Assembly (NCBI RefSeq): GCF_008831285.2
Contig: NC_045143.1
Location: 11,109,503 to 11,173,502 of the forward strand
Length of the DNA stretch: 64,000 bases
Reading direction: 5' to 3'
DNA from: Nymphaea colorata
Taxonomy: Eukaryota; Streptophyta; Magnoliopsida; Nymphaeales; Nymphaeaceae
The translations under genes were made by a program, and so were the position numbers. Position 1 is the first letter of the stretch, and every line of letters starts with the position of its first letter. A model generated the notes under the pieces. It did no database searches. It was not told the origin of the DNA and saw nothing but the letters and a program-made list of their open reading frames with translations. Below, one piece after another: positions 59,776 through 64,000 of this stretch.

Positions 59776-62046
59776 TTTGGTCCATTGTCTAATTGACACT
59801 TATACCATGTCAAAAAAAAAAAAAAATGAAATTGAGGCTAGAGTATTTGTTGAAGTAATATCTGGAAAAAGTAATATCTTTGACCCCCTTTTTTATTATA
59901 TCCATCAAGTGTTCTTGAGCAAGTTTTTTGTAGAGACGTTTTCTTGTAACGGTTGTTTAGTGGAAAAGTGAGTATTGTCTTGACCGTCCACTCTCCCATG
60001 CGTGAGATATCAATGATTACCAAGATCTTTCACCTTTGATTTGAGAATTAAATTGTATTTGTTATTTCTTGTCACATCAAAAGATAAACAGAAAATGATC
60101 CAGTTAAGCCTAATGAAATCCATGACTTTGAACCATATACACAGATATCATGATATTTTAAAAAGATTTGCAATGTTAAATAAAAAAATGAAAAAAAACG
60201 ATAAAAACTGAAAAAATACACGATATTTTCAAAAAAATGTTAAGAATGAATTTATCAGTAATTTTTGCAATTTTTCGCAATACTTTTGTTTTATTGTTTT
60301 ATCTATTATTTTATTATTTTTGTGATGTTTAACAAGATATATTTATGTATTCTTATTAGTTTCTTTTTCATTTTATTTTTATCCAGTATTTTGATTTTTT
60401 TTTATTTTTTTAAACATTGAGATTTTCTCAAAAAAAAAAAAAAGAGAACAACTTTGACAATAAATTCCTAATAAAAACTTCACTGATAGAATCATGAGAA
60501 CAATATTTGTGGCTATGCTTTGAACATCCGTGGAAAAAATGTCAATCTAGGATTGAAATGCTTACTTAGCTATAGATGGCTCTCTATAGTTGAATGCCCT
60601 AGAGGTTGATTCATGTATAGCCCTTCCTTCAAGCCCCAGGTAGGAAGACATTCTCAACGTCTAATTGGCTTATCTTTCATCTATGATGAGTAACCAATGA
60701 TAGCACAATAAAAATAGTACTTGTTGAGAATTATGAAAAGTTGAGGTTTTTAGTAATTTAGTTTGGGTCGTGGGAGCTTTTATATTTTAAGAGATCATCT
60801 TTCATTGTTTTCTATAAGTTCATGGGCTCTTATTGCATTTTTTCAGTTACTGCCCCCCTAATCCCTATTTACTCAAGGATAGGGTTAATGAGCTTTTAAC
60901 AAGTTCCTTTCTATCTCTCTGTCTCTCTTATGCCCTCTTCTTCTTCTTCCCCAACTTTTCATTGAACATGGTATGAGAATATTGACCCTTGGGGCATCTC
61001 TTAGTATCTAAATCTTTTCCTTTTTTGTCTTCCTTCCTTTTTCTGCCTTTTCCAATATCTCCAGCACTTGGACGTTTTTTTTTCTCCTTGACTCGTGATT
61101 GCTTAACTCGATCTAGGGTTTTCTAAAACCCTATGTCATATCCTCTTGAAGTCGATGGTGTGTAGTTGCTGGTATTCATGCTGGATGGATGCCAAGATGA
61201 AATACAGATCTACTACTAAATGTTGTCGCACCCATATCGATGCTAATGCTGGTGTTTCTTTGACACAACAGATCCAGTTTGATCAGTCAAACTGGGGCAA
61301 AACTGACCATTTTGAATGTGCACATAACTAAATAATCTCTAATACAAACAATTTATATGTAAATATAGATCAATAACGCTATTAAACTGTTAAATAACTA
61401 TGTAACAAATGATTTATATGCATTCACACACACATATATATAGACATCATCACTGCACCTGCACCAATTTTTTTTTTTGAAAAATTGTTGTATCTGCACC
61501 TGCACTAGCACCAGCACACACACCCATGTGACATAGATCTGGAGTGAAGTGGTGGTGCTGATGCCTTTTTTATGCTGATCAGTTTCTTAGAAGCAGTTGA
61601 AGTCACTGGTTGTTATCTCAGCCAGTGAGACAGTGTTGTCATGGAATGATTGGTAATGTTCCATGTGAATGACATATTTCAAAAGTCACCAGATCTAGTC
61701 GTTGTTGGTGGTGGAGTTCAGATAAACGGAGAAGCTGGTCAGCAATCTGGCATTGCTTCATCTCCTAAATTGCAAAAGATCATTTTTGAGGTCAGACCTA
61801 TTTTCTGAAATTGTATTCTTGGTCAGCCCACTAGTTTTTATGTTGGAGTTGACGTGATTTTTGTGGATTTTCTGTCATCTTTTGAAGTGGATTCCTTTTG
61901 TGATGTTGATCTACAGCAAGACTATTGATGATGTGGGATTTCTCTTTCTGACCATGGATATTGATTGCTTTATGTTGGTATCTACTTTAGTATTTGAGAT
62001 TAACATATGATATAAATCAATCTTTGTGACCTTACGTCAATCTCAG

Positions 62047-62048
<2 letters not shown>
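59776..62048. other. Intergenic, nothing recognised
   Basis: A-runs and AT-rich stretches (60180-60430). Short open frames only. No RNA gene or transposon domain is identified. Confidence 0.45.

Positions 62049-62081
<33 letters not shown>
62049..62081. repeat. (TA)n microsatellite at the border of the pararetrovirus insert
   Basis: An uninterrupted TA run of about 32 bp. The virus-like reading frame begins at the next base. Confidence 0.95.
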
Positions 62082-62086
<5 letters not shown>

Positions 62087-62371
62087 GTAGAAGTACTTGC
62101 TATTAGTTATGCCTTAAAAGCTTTTGAACTGTTTATCCTAAGAAAACAATTCATAACAAGAACTGATTGTGAAACTATTGTCGAATTTCATTCCCAATTG
62201 CATGAAATAGAAAAAAGATCATCTGCAAGGAGATGGTTAAATTTCAGCAACAGCATCTTAGACTTAGCATACTCTACACAGGTAACATTTAAACATATTA
62301 AAGGCAAGGATAATCTTATTGCTGATATTCTTTCCAGGTTAGTTAAGCTAGAAGATGGTGAAACTGACTAA
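62082..62371 (+). pseudogene. Pararetroviral RNase H domain (truncated at its 5' side)
   Basis: The 96-codon frame starts at the TA repeat border and contains EVLAISYALKAFELF, RTDCETIVEF, RRWLNFSNSI and FKHIKGKDNLIADILSRL. These match the RNase H domain that follows reverse transcriptase in Caulimoviridae (usual forms E-x-LA-x-x-x-AL-x-KFE-x-F, RTDC-x-AI-x-x-F, R-x-RW, F-x-HIKGKDN-x-LAD-x-LSRL). The TDC, E and HIKGKDN..AD elements hold active-site acidic residues. The domain stops normally soon after, as in the viral polymerase. The protease and reverse transcriptase that should precede it are missing, cut off exactly at the microsatellite. Ty3/Gypsy RNase H is the main alternative, but RTDC and the RRW pattern favour a pararetrovirus. 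Confidence 0.78.
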
Positions 62372-62398
62372 AGAATTATCAAAAGCCATTGACATGTC

Positions 62399-63235
62399 AT
62401 GGCCTATGGAAAGGAACAACAAAAGCTCCTCGTGGAATTCCTGGACAAACATGCAGAGTTGACGAGCAAGCTTGATGAAGCTATGGAACTACCACAATCA
62501 GCAAAAAAAATTGGGTTACTCTAAAACAATCAGGAGTCTTGACAAGCCAAAAAACCCAATCTTTGAAAGAATATGGGAAAAACCTTATACATGAAGCCAG
62601 GACATCAACTAGTCAGACGACTATAACTACAGTATCTAACAAAGTTAGACAATTGACAAAAATATTGACAGAAATCAACAATATGCCAGAGTTAGTTCAC
62701 GGGTATTTCAGTACCTTGTAAGATTTATTTACTCTTCTTATATAAGGACCAAATAAAGAATTTTTGACAAATCATACAGGCATCTATCAACGCCTAACTT
62801 GTTTACAGGGATGCCATCCCGAAATTATCAAAAAAGGGTTCCAGTTTGGTTCTCTTGCTCTTTTTATACCTCTCACCCACTTTAGAGGAAATTAATTTTT
62901 CACCACCTGAAATAGGAAAAACACTAAAAGAATACCTCATAGGAAACGTATGACTTACAACTAAGTCAATTATCTTTTTAAAATTCCATTTTTCTGCTCC
63001 AGATATTATTACACTTCCTGATACAAACCTATGGAAAGAAAACCATAGCATCCACTTGATCCAAATAGGGTTAGCAGGAAAAGACTTCCAACTAACTTTT
63101 GATATTTCTCGAAAGCCCAAGCCATATTCTCTTATTAACGATATGAAAAAGTTTATTCATTATCAATGTGCTTTGGGCATGAAAGTCTTAGTTAGTATAG
63201 CCCTAGTGCAGGCAGGAAAAAGAATTTGGTAGCAT
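62399..63235 (+). pseudogene. Broken reading frame downstream of the pararetroviral polymerase
   Basis: Three or more pieces in different frames (ATG at 62399 to stop at 62522; 62539-62721; further pieces to about 63232) look like one decayed ORF of roughly 0.8 kb. The composition is coding-like (Lys/Glu-rich, long open pieces) but I cannot match it firmly. A protein following the polymerase at this place is the transactivator/inclusion-body protein in caulimovirus-like genomes; a short GPNK...IY pattern near 62750-62790 would suit that but is weak. Confidence 0.4.
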
Positions 63236-63758
63236 CATGCTTCTACCACAAGATGTGCAATTATTGAAGGCCACTTGTCCTTCTCGAAGAATGGGCCAAA
63301 GTCTATAAAGTTTACTTCCTTTCGCTACAGGGACATCGGCAAAAAACAAGAGAGGAAGAAACAGAGAAGTTCAAGAGTTCTATACTCCAAAAAAGTGTCT
63401 GAGTGAAATGCATGGCTTTTGGCTAAGAGAAAACACCTCTCCACTAGAGGGTGTAAAATTTCTTCATTCAAAGAAAGGAAGCTCCAACTTTATAAGTCTA
63501 TGATTTTATAGTTTCTATTTGTTTTTTCTTCGTTCTCTTATTCTCACACTTTTCATCTATACTTGATTCCTAATGTGTTCTATTCCGAAGTGCCACTATG
63601 GGAAAGTACCGCTTTAGGCTTAAGTGCCACCTCAGGGAAAATCCCTTAAACGCAATAAGTAAGATATGAAAACAAGAAGGAAAACACTGGGCAAGGTAAT
63701 AATGATAACCAAAGGCTACCAAACAAATAGGAATGATTGGAAAGATAGGTTTTCAATT

Positions 63759-63772
63759 TGGTATTAGAACCA
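63759..63772 (+). promoter_or_regulatory. tRNA-Met-type primer-binding site of the pararetrovirus
   Basis: TGGTATTAGAACCA matches the consensus TGGTATCAGAGCCA, complementary to the 3' end of plant initiator tRNA-Met, at 12 of 14 positions. It is 270 bp downstream of the TATA-like word at 63488 and followed by a purine-rich tract (AGCAGGAGAGGAAA at about 63810). Confidence 0.6.
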
Positions 63773-64000
63773 ACTTCTTTATTTGAAAAAAGAAATTTTT
63801 CACCTCCTTAGCAGGAGAGGAAATTTAAAGATGAGTGAAACCAGTACATTACCCTTTATAGGAAGATCATGAACTTTACATGAGACACCCTGATCTGGAA
63901 ACCAAACTTATCTAACTTTCTTAAGTGAAGTTTTGCAAAGAAGATGAGATAGGGCTTCGTCATCTTCACATAATTTACAGTTAAAAGAAATTGCTAAAAT

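Larger units (their letters stand above)
62082..64000 (+). mobile_element. Endogenous pararetrovirus fragment (Caulimoviridae-like)
   Basis: In order: an RNase H reading frame (to 62371), a broken downstream coding region (62399-63235), an AT-rich part with a TATA-like CTTTATAAG at 63488, and a tRNA-Met-type primer site at 63759-63772. This is the order found across the end of the polymerase gene, the last ORF and the intergenic leader of circular pararetrovirus genomes. There is no LTR, which argues against a Ty3/Gypsy element. The left end abuts a TA tract and the right end lies outside the window. All reading frames are interrupted or truncated, so it is a fossil. The genus is not assigned. 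Confidence 0.7.

Noticed and set aside
62082-62371. RNase H frame as part of a Ty3/Gypsy element
   Set aside because: Considered seriously, but the RTDC and RRW patterns, the lack of an integrase or LTR after it and the downstream primer site fit a pararetrovirus better.

Overview
This window looks like nuclear DNA of a flowering plant. It is AT-rich, with long stretches without genes, many microsatellites, several classes of plant transposable element, and a single intact, intron-rich host gene. That gene, at 35776-43907 (+), encodes a P-type plasma-membrane H+-ATPase. By aligning the sequence to the family I resolve 21 coding exons that join in frame into 956 codons, with all catalytic motifs and the C-terminal YTV 14-3-3 site. 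It most resembles the AHA4/AHA11 subfamily. I cannot name the species.

Layout. 1-4.7 kb: remains of Ty3/Gypsy (Tat-like) elements, with an internal 3' end, polypurine tract and LTR on +, a gag-like scrap, and a second LTR of the same family inverted on the - strand. 4.7-15 kb: mostly anonymous AT-rich DNA with microsatellites, a CACTA-type miniature element and other MITEs. About 15.0-15.3 kb: a decayed fragment of the plastid accD gene (a NUPT). 17-34 kb: repeat-rich DNA with about nine or ten copies of a hAT-like MITE, four copies of a GC-armed, AT-cored element, a copia RNase H remnant, and a palindrome-rich segment at 26.7-27.4 kb. 35.4-44.7 kb: the H+-ATPase gene with its leader and 3' region. 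47.8-52.8 kb: a complete but dead Ty1/copia element on -, with LTRs, a 5-bp target duplication, primer-binding site and polypurine tract. 53.8-56.9 kb: a second, more decayed copia element on - that has lost its reverse transcriptase. 57-62 kb: anonymous DNA with local duplications and microsatellites. 62.08-64 kb: an endogenous pararetrovirus (Caulimoviridae-like) fragment abutting a (TA)n tract, with RNase H, a broken downstream coding region and a tRNA-Met-type primer site.

The genes do not form a pathway: one housekeeping proton pump sits among transposon and organelle/virus-derived debris. The most interesting points are in the pump gene (a GC-AG intron, a duplicated splice donor in the last intron that would remove the regulatory C-terminus, and a minimal uORF), the pararetrovirus/TA-repeat junction, the accD insert and the MITE family with 8-bp target duplications. 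I found no CRISPR, no prokaryote-like operon and no clear new multi-gene system.
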